DNA of 64,000 nt from MFD09286-c1 sp963701015 (lineage in GTDB: Bacteria > Bacteroidota > Bacteroidia > Bacteroidales > DTGW01), in assembly GCA_963701015.1 (NCBI GenBank), contig OY969556.1, positions 3,844,001 to 3,908,000 of the forward strand, read 5' to 3'. This document shows, one piece after another, positions 45,414-53,673 of this stretch (its first letter is position 1; each line of letters opens with the position of its first letter). The notes under the pieces were generated by a model. It saw only the letters and a list, made by a program, of their open reading frames with translations. It was not told where the DNA came from and did not search any database. A program made the position numbers and the translations under genes.

Positions 45414-47048
45414 TCAATTACTCATTTTTTCAAGGCAGCACTTTTTAAATTTTTTACCACTGCCACAAGGGCATGGGTCATTCCTGCCAACTATTTTAAG
45501 AGGGTTACTTAAAGACAATATTTCATTTTCTTCGTTTTGAATGTTAAAAGTACCAGCCTGTTCGTTATGAATATATTCACCATTAGTAGTTTCTTTATAA
45601 TCAAATCTAAAATTTACAATTGCTTCATATTTCGAAAAAATATTATCATAAATCTCCTTTTTCTTGTCTTCGCCCCCACCATTTTGAAAATCTGCAACAA
45701 TTTCACCAAAATCGCCACAAACATCCTCTGATACTAATCCATGATCGAACAATTCTTTAACGATTGGTAATAATTCTTTTGCTCCAATATCTGCCAAATC
45801 ACATAATACAAATGCTATCCAATCAGTATCAATAACGGTTTCGTCGTTTTCATTTTCAAATATTTTTTCAATAAGCCCTTTGTACCAATTAATAACTTCA
45901 TCCCTTCGTTCAGGATGATATAATGCAATTTGAGCAACGGCTTCAGATATGATTATTCTGGCGTAACAATAATGGTTTGGTTCAAATAAAAAGCTTTGTA
46001 GTTTTTCTAGTTTATTTTGCCCTAAAACGAATAAACATTCCCACAATTGTTCGCTAAGTGTGTCGCTAAACCAATATTCAAAATATTCTTCGTCCTGACG
46101 TAATATATTGAAAATTACCTCTAAACTCTCTTCAGAATTTAGTTCAGTTAATAAATGTAAAGCATGGCTTAAAAACTCATGCGTCGTTTGTTCCCATTCA
46201 GTTTCTTCATAAAAATATTTAAACCGGGCAATGCTATCGTAAATAACTTTATGTAAATCAGTGAGTAATGTATTACGTGGTAACAAAAGTATTTGCTTTA
46301 ATAATTCAGGATCGATACGCATACTGTTGCTATACAATTGTTCAACAATATCATTTGCGAAAACAGGCTTTTCATTCGTAGGTTCAACAACTTTTACAGC
46401 AATGGCTTTAACAGTTCTGGCATTTTCCCTTTGCTTAATATAATTATCGTTACCTATTTTTAAATAAAGTAAACGAAGTGAATATTCAAAATTTTCAAGA
46501 GAATCATTTAAATTGAGAGAGAATTGTTCATCCAGTTTTTTTAAAATATCTAAACGTATTTCAGCGGCATCAATATCTTCAATAGCTAAAAAATAACTTA
46601 AAGCAGTACGGTTGAATGCCACCACTTCGTTAACATGAAACTCATCGCGTGAAGGGTATAATTTCTTAATTTCCATATATTCACCAAGAATTTCGGGAAC
46701 TTTCTCAAATTGTTTTTTTGTTACATATTCATTAGCAAGGTTAAGTTTCCCAAATAAATACGCCGGATGTTTTATAACAATGTCATGGTTAATTTTATTC
46801 GCCATAGAGCTATTACCCTGATTATGATATAAAACCGACAATAGATTTTTAAATTGCGGAACTTGTGGGTACTTTTTAATTAAATCATTAAGTTCTTTAA
46901 TTGCACTATTTTTTTTTCGTGCAACTTTATCCGCCATCGATTGAAAAAGTGTTTGTACAACAGAATCAATTCCAAAAATATCATCAATTACTTTTGAATC
47001 ATCAGTTATCTTATAACCTAAAGTTTCAAATCGGTTTATTTTTTCCAT
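45414..47048 (-). CDS. SEC-C motif protein with helical-repeat body
   Basis: A 544-residue protein. The C-terminus carries a SEC-C zinc-binding motif (GRNDPCPCGSGKKFKKCC), as found at the end of SecA and many adaptor proteins. The N-terminal 200 residues look like TPR/helical repeats (AIKELNDLIKKYPQVPQFKNLLSVLYHNQG ... FGKLNLANEYV), and residues about 260-450 like a HEAT/DUF1186-type array, with repeated ELLPIVKELFDHGLV-like helices. The function is unknown; binding ribosomes or other proteins is a plausible role for SEC-C. It stands alone, with a tiny membrane-protein frame just upstream. Confidence 0.75.
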   Translation of the reverse strand: MEKINRFETLGYKITDDSKVIDDIFGIDSVVQTLFQSMADKVARKKNSAIKELNDLIKKYPQVPQFKNLLSVLYHNQGNSSMANKINHDIVIKHPAYLFGKLNLANEYVTKKQFEKVPEILGEYMEIKKLYPSRDEFHVNEVVAFNRTALSYFLAIEDIDAAEIRLDILKKLDEQFSLNLNDSLENFEYSLRLLYLKIGNDNYIKQRENARTVKAIAVKVVEPTNEKPVFANDIVEQLYSNSMRIDPELLKQILLLPRNTLLTDLHKVIYDSIARFKYFYEETEWEQTTHEFLSHALHLLTELNSEESLEVIFNILRQDEEYFEYWFSDTLSEQLWECLFVLGQNKLEKLQSFLFEPNHYCYARIIISEAVAQIALYHPERRDEVINWYKGLIEKIFENENDETVIDTDWIAFVLCDLADIGAKELLPIVKELFDHGLVSEDVCGDFGEIVADFQNGGGEDKKKEIYDNIFSKYEAIVNFRFDYKETTNGEYIHNEQAGTFNIQNEENEILSLSNPLKIVGRNDPCPCGSGKKFKKCCLEKMSN

Positions 47049-47062
47049 TATTTATTAGTTTT

Positions 47063-47170
47063 CTATCTTATTCGTATTTGACGTGCAATACGCATATAAA
47101 TTATAATAGCTGCAAGCAACAGCATAAGAATTATTAGTATAATTGTTTGTATGTTTTTTCTTTTGGCCAT
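47063..47170 (-). CDS. Possible 35-residue single-pass membrane protein
   Basis: The frame starts at ATG 47170 and encodes MAKRKNIQ, a 20-residue hydrophobic run (TIILIILMLLLAAIIIYM), then RIARQIRIR and a TAG stop. Charged ends flank a single helix, as in real small membrane proteins. It sits 14 bases before the SEC-C start and could be coupled to it. There is no homology evidence available to me, so it may be spurious. Confidence 0.4.
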   Translation of the reverse strand: MAKRKNIQTIILIILMLLLAAIIIYMRIARQIRIR

Positions 47171-47209
47171 TGGGGCATGATTTAATCAAACAGTTTTCCT
47201 TATTTCATT

Positions 47210-50089
47210 TTAATATCCAATAAATAGAACGCAATCATCGGAAACGAGCTTGTCTTTATCTTTGTATGAAGCTGGTAAACCGGGCGATTGAACTTCTTCG
47301 CCTTTTTCTTCTTTGGCTGCAACCTGGTAATTAAGCACTAAAAGCTGGGTTAATAAATCGGCAGAGGCATCGAAACTATACGCTTCTAAAACAGCTTTGT
47401 CCAATGCATACTGCAAATCACGGATGCTATTCTTACCGGGCTTTTCGAGGTTACGGTAAACATCACGTAGGCTTAATTTGCCTGCTTCCATTACTTTATT
47501 ACGTTCATCACGCAAGGCTTTTGAGGCCTTGGCAATGTTTTCTATTTGCTTTTTGGTAGGGCTTTGTGGCCACGGAAAAGTATCCCAGATAGAAGCTGAA
47601 TTATAATTAGGTGTTTCAGCTAAAGTAGTCCATTTCTCAGTAAACCATAACCAATGAAGCCCCGATTGTATAATGCCAAATGAATAATCATCGTCAAAAG
47701 CAAAACACATGACTTTATCGTTTGGGTTAATGCTTGAAGATATAAATTCAAATATTGGCCTTTGGGTTACTCGGGCACATGCAATAAATCTTTTCAATTT
47801 CGAAATTGAATGTAACATGTCTTCACGTCTACGCCACATTTTCCACCACATATTTAATTGGGCTATACGGCCATTCGCTTTTGTAATGCCCAATTCTTCG
47901 TCTTTTGCTTTTTGAGTAATATCGGGCAATACTTCTTTTTCAATCTTTTTAAATAATTCTTTATAAATAGATGCCTGATTTATATCCTTAAATGTAAAAT
48001 CAATAACAAATCTTTCTGGCTGAGCCTTGAAATTTGATACCAATTCATCACCTATCAAAAATGGCTTTAATACTTCAGAATAATCAGGATGCTCTTTTAA
48101 CAATGATTTTGCAATTGAATCGGAAATTAAAAAACCTTCATGACCGTGTGTTTGGCCCTGAAATACTTTTTTAGGCTCTTTATTACATTGTAATGTCTTT
48201 GCAGTTGTAACATCTGTTTTTAAACTCAGGCTACTGCTAATAACAGGCATAATTGCACTATATAATTGCCCTTTAGTATCATAATAATATAACATTTTTT
48301 CTTTAGAAAACTCTCCTTTTGACCAACATACAATAGAAACAAATACTGCTGCATCACCCATCCATTCTTCGGAAGAAACGGCATTGATAATTGTGCCGCC
48401 ATTCTTGACAATATAATCTAAACTTCCTTCGCGACTATAGTTTTGCCTTATAGTATTAGTGCCAACCAAGCCAGCGAAATGATTTGGTTTCAGGTTTTGA
48501 TGCGCTTTGTAAAACCAATACACGCAAAAGTCGGCACGTCCGGGGACATCGGGGTATGCCTTATGCAATTTATCGACATAAGCAGCACCAAACTCTTTTT
48601 GCATCTTGTTTTTGCTCTGGTATGGCGGGTTGCCAATGATGGCATCGGCATTTGGCCATTGGCGTTGTGTGCCGTCATTGTTCAATAAAGAATCAACGCA
48701 AAGAATGTTGCTGTCGAGATTATCGAGGGGAAGCGGTTTGTATTTGTTGTCGTGGTCTTCCTTTGCTTCGAGCCAGGTAAGTTCTTTTGCAATCATCAGG
48801 GTTACTTTGGCCAGTTCAACGGCAAAAGGTTTTATGTCCAACCCATGAAACTGGTTGGTGGTAACATATTTGTAATCCATCAGGAACGGGACAATTCGCT
48901 TTGCATCGGCTGGTTTGCTGAACTTTGAACGCATTTCGGACAGCAATCGCTTTTCGAGCGATTTCATTTCTTTAAATGCAATGAAAAGGAAATTGCCGCT
49001 CCCGCAAGCAGGGTCGAGAACTTGAAATTGAGCAAGCTCGGTAAGCAAATTGAAATAATCACCTAACGTTTGGGCCTGTTCAATTTTATCGTTCCACGGT
49101 TGCACAATTACCGGATCCACAATTTTTTTAATATCAATCTCATGCGTATAATGCGCCCCAAGTTTATGGCGTTCGTTTGTTTCCAAAGCGGTTTCGAATA
49201 TGGAACCAAATATAGCAGGGTTTACATTGCGCCAGTTAAATGACGAAGCAACTTTCACCTGCTCAATTTCCCATTTGGTAAGTTCAATGGGGTAAATTTT
49301 ATCAAACAAGCCACCATTAAAATAATCAACGCCTTTATAATATCCTCCAGACGTAATACCATGTGTATTCATAGCCTGAAACAAGCCGCCAATTAAATCG
49401 TACGATTTTGTAACGGTGTCGGGGCCGGAACCGGGTTCGTTATATAACTCTGAAACAATGTGGGAGAATATTTGGTTTGGCAATAGTTCGATATGCTCTG
49501 CAAACATTGATAGGATAAGCTGTAAACAATATTTTAAAGAAACTTCGGGGTCAACTTTTCTTTTGAGGAGCGATTTATATACATGCGAAACGTAATAAGC
49601 CGCTTTTTCGGTAACATCTTCTTTGTTATATCCGAAGAGAGGTGTTTGAGGTTTTGGAAAAAGAAAAGCTAAAGCCGATACTTTATCGGGTAAATCGTGG
49701 GTTAAAATCTTGTCCTGCGGACGGTATATATCTTTATTAAAATCGAAAATCCAGAATTCGTCGAAGTTGCATAATATAACGTATTGCGGCCTATCAGGGA
49801 CGAGCTTGGTCCAATATGAGAAAGCTTGTTGCAAATGGATTGAAAGATCTTCACCTTTCTTTTTCATTTCGATTAAAACAATAGGTTTCCAAACCAAATC
49901 GGCAAACTTGGTTGAATTTTTATCCTCGTCTTTAATCCTGAATTCACAATTGGCCCCGGCACCCTTTAGTCCATCAACATATCCCAAAGCCTGAAAAAGA
50001 TGGTCTAAGAAAATCTGAGCCTCTCCTTTTTCATCGCCTTTGATATGTTTGTCAACGTAGGTTACAAAACCTTTGATGTCTAAAGCCAT
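47210..50089 (-). CDS. MmeI-type (Type IIG/IIL) restriction-modification enzyme
   Basis: A 959-residue single-chain endonuclease-methyltransferase. The N-terminal nuclease has D64 and E74-x-K76 in FADLVWKPIVLIEMKKKG, a PD-(D/E)xK active site. A helical spacer is followed by the methyltransferase: motif I VLDPACGSGNF (358-368) and motif IV NPPY (487-490), the adenine-N6 type. Residues about 560-800 are the presumed target-recognition domain, and the C-terminus is a helical cap. One polypeptide thus both cuts and protects. Base composition is uneven: the methyltransferase and nuclease parts look clearly richer in G+C than the neighbours, the target-recognition part does not. This points to horizontal gain and domain exchange. 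Confidence 0.9.
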   Translation of the reverse strand: MALDIKGFVTYVDKHIKGDEKGEAQIFLDHLFQALGYVDGLKGAGANCEFRIKDEDKNSTKFADLVWKPIVLIEMKKKGEDLSIHLQQAFSYWTKLVPDRPQYVILCNFDEFWIFDFNKDIYRPQDKILTHDLPDKVSALAFLFPKPQTPLFGYNKEDVTEKAAYYVSHVYKSLLKRKVDPEVSLKYCLQLILSMFAEHIELLPNQIFSHIVSELYNEPGSGPDTVTKSYDLIGGLFQAMNTHGITSGGYYKGVDYFNGGLFDKIYPIELTKWEIEQVKVASSFNWRNVNPAIFGSIFETALETNERHKLGAHYTHEIDIKKIVDPVIVQPWNDKIEQAQTLGDYFNLLTELAQFQVLDPACGSGNFLFIAFKEMKSLEKRLLSEMRSKFSKPADAKRIVPFLMDYKYVTTNQFHGLDIKPFAVELAKVTLMIAKELTWLEAKEDHDNKYKPLPLDNLDSNILCVDSLLNNDGTQRQWPNADAIIGNPPYQSKNKMQKEFGAAYVDKLHKAYPDVPGRADFCVYWFYKAHQNLKPNHFAGLVGTNTIRQNYSREGSLDYIVKNGGTIINAVSSEEWMGDAAVFVSIVCWSKGEFSKEKMLYYYDTKGQLYSAIMPVISSSLSLKTDVTTAKTLQCNKEPKKVFQGQTHGHEGFLISDSIAKSLLKEHPDYSEVLKPFLIGDELVSNFKAQPERFVIDFTFKDINQASIYKELFKKIEKEVLPDITQKAKDEELGITKANGRIAQLNMWWKMWRRREDMLHSISKLKRFIACARVTQRPIFEFISSSINPNDKVMCFAFDDDYSFGIIQSGLHWLWFTEKWTTLAETPNYNSASIWDTFPWPQSPTKKQIENIAKASKALRDERNKVMEAGKLSLRDVYRNLEKPGKNSIRDLQYALDKAVLEAYSFDASADLLTQLLVLNYQVAAKEEKGEEVQSPGLPASYKDKDKLVSDDCVLFIGY

Positions 50090-50430
50090 GTTAAAATATT
50101 TTGTTGCAATTTACACAAAAGTATAATTTGAATAGTTGTACAATGACAAATCAATCTAAATTATTAAATTTTAAATAGATAAGAATGGAAATATAAATTT
50201 CAATTCAAATTACATGTGGTTAAATATCAATGTTATATGGTAAAATTGTGATTAATATATAATAACTTATATACTCCTGTTGAAATTTAACTCATAACTT
50301 TTAACTCATTATTAATTATACATTTAAGTTTGAGTTTACATTTGAAATAATTTTTTAATAGCTTATGATTTGGTTACGTGCAAGCAATTTCATGTAATAC
50401 CATTATCATAAGGGTTTAAAAATTAATCCA
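50090..50430. other. Intergenic region, AT-rich
   Basis: Apart from the MmeI-gene promoter, I see nothing convincing in these 341 bases: a near-direct repeat of AACTCATAACTTTTAACTCAT around 50290-50315 and no stable hairpin, RNA gene or reading frame. Confidence 0.5.
50116..50143 (-). promoter_or_regulatory. Promoter of the MmeI-type gene
   Basis: On the minus strand TTG (50141-50143) and TACTTTTG (50116-50123) are exactly 17 bases apart, matching the Bacteroidota promoter pattern. The -7 box lies 26 bases before the start codon. Confidence 0.5.
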
Positions 50431-50694
50431 ATGAAGATTCTGAGAATTCTGGCAATTTGTAGTTTAACTATTATTTTTTCAAATAATATTTGTTATTGCA
50501 AGGGTAAAGCACTATATATCACCAAATTTAACCGTGGAAAGTATATTAAACAGGATAAAATTAAAATCCATGTCCCAAGCGATAAAAAATATTATACCTA
50601 TGGTAAATATCAATTATACCGGCATAAACCACGCAAACAAAGCGCTATTAAAGTTTACCCTTGTCCTTCCTACGATTTCAGTTATATTTTTTAA
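50431..50694 (+). CDS. Small secreted basic protein, unknown
   Basis: An 87-residue protein with a signal peptide (MKILRILAICSLTIIFSNN, cleavage near NICYCKG). The mature part of about 62 residues is very rich in Lys and Tyr (GKYIKQDKIKIHV, KKYYTYGKYQLYRHKPRKQS) with a C-terminal CPSYDFSYIF. A lipobox reading (SNNICYC) is possible but weak. It lies alone between the restriction enzyme and a repeat element. I do not recognise a family. Its coding character rests on the signal peptide and a clean stop. Confidence 0.5.
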   Translation: MKILRILAICSLTIIFSNNICYCKGKALYITKFNRGKYIKQDKIKIHVPSDKKYYTYGKYQLYRHKPRKQSAIKVYPCPSYDFSYIF

Positions 50695-50791
50695 GTTGCT
50701 AAGACATTAGTATTTGTAGTATAATCAAGGCAAAAGCATTAAAAACAAAGCATAGTACTAATAAATAGCATCTTATGGTATATTATATCTT

Positions 50792-50889
50792 TTTACCTCC
50801 CTGCCCTCCTTAAAAAGGAGGGTAAACAGAGTTGCAGCCTGCAAATAGGATTGTTCAGTTATAGCACCTTTTTAAGGGGTCGGGGTAAA
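50792..50889. mobile_element. MITE/REP-like element with imperfect terminal inverted repeats
   Basis: A 98-bp block bounded by TTTACC and GGTAAA. The left arm TTTACCTCCCTGCCCTCC with TTAAAAAGG is an imperfect inverted copy of the right arm CCTTTTTAAGGGGTCGGGGTAAA. The left arm also folds on itself (CCCTCCTT-AAA-AAGGAGGG). It is far richer in G+C than its flanks. Similar hairpin-bearing repeats occur in many copies in Bacteroidota genomes. There is no transposase. Confidence 0.55.
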
Positions 50890-51026
50890 TTATGAATTCT
50901 TCCAGGTATTTCCACTCCCCAGCTTTTCCGATTAATCTCTATTAAATACGTAAAACAGCATATATCTCAATTGATACCTAGTGTTTTGCAATTAAATACA
51001 TGTCTTACCTAAAAAGAATAAATGTT

Positions 51027-51034
51027 TATCTTTG
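51027..51034 (+). promoter_or_regulatory. Candidate -7 box of the polyprenyl synthase gene
   Basis: TATCTTTG followed by CC matches the Bacteroidota TAnnTTTG element, 18 bases before the ATG. No TTG lies at the preferred spacing upstream. Confidence 0.4.
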
Positions 51035-51052
51035 CCAATATAAACAATTAGT

Positions 51053-52027
51053 ATGGACAATTTGGACAGCATTAAAAAACCCGTTGAAACTGAAATTAAA
51101 AATTTTGAAAAGCATTTCCGTGCTAATGTTAATAGTGATGTTCCATTGCTTGATATCATCAACAATTATATAATCCGTCGTAAAGGCAAACAAATAAGAC
51201 CATTATTCGTTTTTTTATCGGCAAAGTTAAATGGTGAAACCAATGAATCGTCATATACTGCAGCAACCCTGATTGAATTATTACATACTTCAACACTTAT
51301 ACACGATGACGTTGTAGATGAATCGTACGAGCGCAGGAATCATTTCTCAATTAATGCCATTTGGAAAAGTAAAATTGCAGTGCTTGTTGGCGATTATTTT
51401 CTTTCGCGTGGATTATTAGTAGCCGTTGCCAACAAACGTTATGATTTATTGGAAACAGTTTCTGTAGCTGTAAAAGAAATGATTGAAGGCGAATTGTTAC
51501 AAATTCAGACAGCCAAAAAAGCTGTAATTGATATTGATAATTACTTTAATGTTATTCAAAAAAAAACAGCATCATTAATAGCTGCATGTACCAAGTGCGG
51601 AGCACAATCCACAACTTCCAATGAAGAAATACATAAAATCATGCATCAATTTGGAACTTATGTTGGTATAGCATTTCAAATTAAAGATGATTTATTCGAT
51701 TACCAGGCAAAAGGCCTTATTGGGAAACCAACAGGAAATGATATTAAAGAAAAGAAATTTACTTTGCCATTAATTTTGGCTTTACAGAATTCGCAAAACA
51801 ATGAAAGTAAACACATCATACGCCTGGTTAACAACAACGATAATTCAACAAAAAAGGTTGCCGAAGTAGTTGAATTTGTAATTAAAAACAATGGAATTCA
51901 ATTAGCCCAGGCTTATTTAGAAGATTACAAATCAAAAGCAATTCAAATGCTTGAACAATTCCCTGAAAACGAAGTAAAAAAATCATTAATCGGATTGGTA
52001 GATTATGTTATTTCGAGAGATAAATAA
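51053..52027 (+). CDS. Trans-polyprenyl diphosphate synthase
   Basis: A 324-residue all-helical prenyl elongase. The two aspartate motifs are LIHDDVVDES (DDxxD) and IKDDLFDYQ, with KGKQIRPLFVFLSA binding isopentenyl diphosphate. It makes the long isoprenoid tail, most likely for menaquinone in a Bacteroidota. Chain length cannot be read with confidence from the sequence. It is monocistronic and faces the DUF1634 gene. Confidence 0.93.
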   Translation: MDNLDSIKKPVETEIKNFEKHFRANVNSDVPLLDIINNYIIRRKGKQIRPLFVFLSAKLNGETNESSYTAATLIELLHTSTLIHDDVVDESYERRNHFSINAIWKSKIAVLVGDYFLSRGLLVAVANKRYDLLETVSVAVKEMIEGELLQIQTAKKAVIDIDNYFNVIQKKTASLIAACTKCGAQSTTSNEEIHKIMHQFGTYVGIAFQIKDDLFDYQAKGLIGKPTGNDIKEKKFTLPLILALQNSQNNESKHIIRLVNNNDNSTKKVAEVVEFVIKNNGIQLAQAYLEDYKSKAIQMLEQFPENEVKKSLIGLVDYVISRDK

Positions 52028-52062
52028 GGTTTAGAATAACATAAAAGATACATCCTTTTAAA

Positions 52063-52458
52063 TTAAAACCAAAAGTAAGGATTAAACAAACTGAATATAA
52101 GAACAATAAATACAATAGTTGTTATTACAACATATACCCAATCTTTTTCGAAAAGGAAACCTATCAATGAAAAAAATACCCTTGCAATAGGTGTTGCAAT
52201 TAAAATGATTAACCCGAGTTGGATGATTTCACTTCCCCTGAAATGTAATGCCTGAATAAGGATAAGGTGCAATTTCCTTAATTTTTCAGGTTCGCTTTTA
52301 AATATGTGATAGTTTGAAACTATTACATTATGCTGTAGAAAAAATAGTATTGCCCCAATTAAAACCAAAGCAGCAGCTGATACAACGCCAACTCTTAAAA
52401 GGTTGCCCATAATATTACGCATTTTGTCGTCGTTCCAGCTTGTTACAATTTTTTGCAT
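52063..52458 (-). CDS. DUF1634 family membrane protein
   Basis: A 131-residue protein with three predicted membrane helices (VGVVSAAALVLIGAILFF, LGLIILIATPIARVFFSLIGF and VYVVITTIVFIVLIFSLF). I start it at ATG 52458 (MQKIVTSWNDDKMRNIMG); an upstream TTG would force overlap with the next gene. DUF1634 genes commonly follow TauE/SafE genes, as here with a 1-base gap, so it is probably an accessory subunit of that transporter. Confidence 0.85.
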   Translation of the reverse strand: MQKIVTSWNDDKMRNIMGNLLRVGVVSAAALVLIGAILFFLQHNVIVSNYHIFKSEPEKLRKLHLILIQALHFRGSEIIQLGLIILIATPIARVFFSLIGFLFEKDWVYVVITTIVFIVLIFSLFNPYFWF

Positions 52459-52459
52459 C

Positions 52460-53305
52460 TCAAATATTTTTAGCAAAACCGTTATAAATCATTTCCAAGG
52501 CAAGTAATGTAATTACAATTGCAAAAACCATGCGAATAGAATGTGATCGTGATTTTATCAAAAACTTTGCACCTATAAGCGAACCAATTAAAACACCAAG
52601 CATTACGGGCATTGATAAAACCGGGTCGATATATCCACGGCTAAGATAAATTCCAGCACTTGCCGCAGCTGTAACGCCAATCATAAAGTTACTGGTAGAA
52701 GTAGAAACTTTAAATGGCATTTTCATAACTGAATCCATAGCAATAACTTTAAGCGCCCCGGAACCAATACCAAGCAAACCTGAAAGAGCTCCTGCAACAG
52801 ACATAACGGCAAAACCACCACCCAAATTTTGCATAGTATATTCCTTTATTCCTGACGATGATTCGTATGTCCCTTTTGCTTTAAGAATTAGTGCAAACTT
52901 TCCGGGTTTTTTATTTGAAATATTATCAGTAACAGTACTGCTATTTTTATTCTTAAATGACATAAATGCAGAGTAAAGAAGTACAAAACCAAAGATAACA
53001 GCTATGGCATGGGTTGGGGCAAAAATAGCAATGGCAGCACCTATAACAGCACCTATAGTGGTAGCAATTTCAAGAAACATACCAGCCCGAATATTAAGAA
53101 GCCCTTCTTTAACATATGCCGATGCGGCACCAGATGAGGTAGCAATAACAGAAATTAATGAAGTACCAATAGCATATCGAATATCAACCCCAAAACCTAA
53201 AGTTAGTAAAGGGACAATTACCACACCACCCCCAAGTCCAGTAAGTGAACCTAAAAAACCTGCAATTAAAGCACCAGCAAAAAGTATGATAAGTGTAACT
53301 ATCAT
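52460..53305 (-). CDS. TauE/SafE family transporter
   Basis: A 281-residue protein with about eight membrane helices in two related halves, each opening with a glycine-rich helix pair (GFLGSLTGLGGGVVIVPLL and AGALSGLLGIGSGALKV). The family moves sulfite, sulfoacetate or other organosulfur anions. No sulfur gene is adjacent, so the substrate is unknown. It pairs with the downstream DUF1634 gene. Confidence 0.92.
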   Translation of the reverse strand: MIVTLIILFAGALIAGFLGSLTGLGGGVVIVPLLTLGFGVDIRYAIGTSLISVIATSSGAASAYVKEGLLNIRAGMFLEIATTIGAVIGAAIAIFAPTHAIAVIFGFVLLYSAFMSFKNKNSSTVTDNISNKKPGKFALILKAKGTYESSSGIKEYTMQNLGGGFAVMSVAGALSGLLGIGSGALKVIAMDSVMKMPFKVSTSTSNFMIGVTAAASAGIYLSRGYIDPVLSMPVMLGVLIGSLIGAKFLIKSRSHSIRMVFAIVITLLALEMIYNGFAKNI

Positions 53306-53673
53306 GAATTCATGATTAGTATTTAAGTTTTAAAGATAAGAAAACAGGTAGAAAATCACTGTATAAGCATGGTTTAAAAATCTTAACAGTTTAATAAAAC
53401 CTTATATTATAGTAATCCACCGCATACATTTGGCTAAATTCTGACTTTAAAAATTAGATTATAACTCCTGAAATTTGCAAAAATAGGAACTGCAAAAAAT
53501 TAAAAAAGGCGATTATCCAATTACATTTATCATTTTCCCAACCATTGTCATGAATTAATGAGTAATTCAAAGTAAAATATTAATTGATTTTTCAATTTAA
53601 AATTGTATTAAACAAAATTTTGTTTAATACAATTAAATTAAGTAATTGGAATAAATAACGAATTATAAACACT
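53306..53673. other. Intergenic region between uvrC and the TauE gene
   Basis: These 368 bases hold no credible reading frame on either strand. The only clear structure is a 34-nt A/T-rich perfect palindrome at 53601-53634, described separately. Confidence 0.55.
53601..53634. repeat. 34-nt perfect palindrome, possible uvrC terminator
   Basis: AATTGTATTAAACAAAA and its exact complement TTTTGTTTAATACAATT are joined with no spacer and lie about 40 bases after the uvrC stop. The arm has few GC pairs and no long U run follows on the minus strand, so it is an unusual terminator; a protein-binding or cruciform site is an alternative. Confidence 0.45.

Larger units (their letters stand above)
50695..51052. 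other. Intergenic region holding a decayed repeat element
   Basis: These 358 bases contain no gene. The middle is a MITE-like inverted repeat (50792-50889), described separately, and the end carries the polyprenyl synthase promoter. Confidence 0.6.

Noticed and set aside
52459..52476. Longer DUF1634 frame starting at TTG 52476, overlapping the TauE gene
   Set aside because: An ATG at 52458 removes the overlap and gives a more usual start; the extra six residues have no support.
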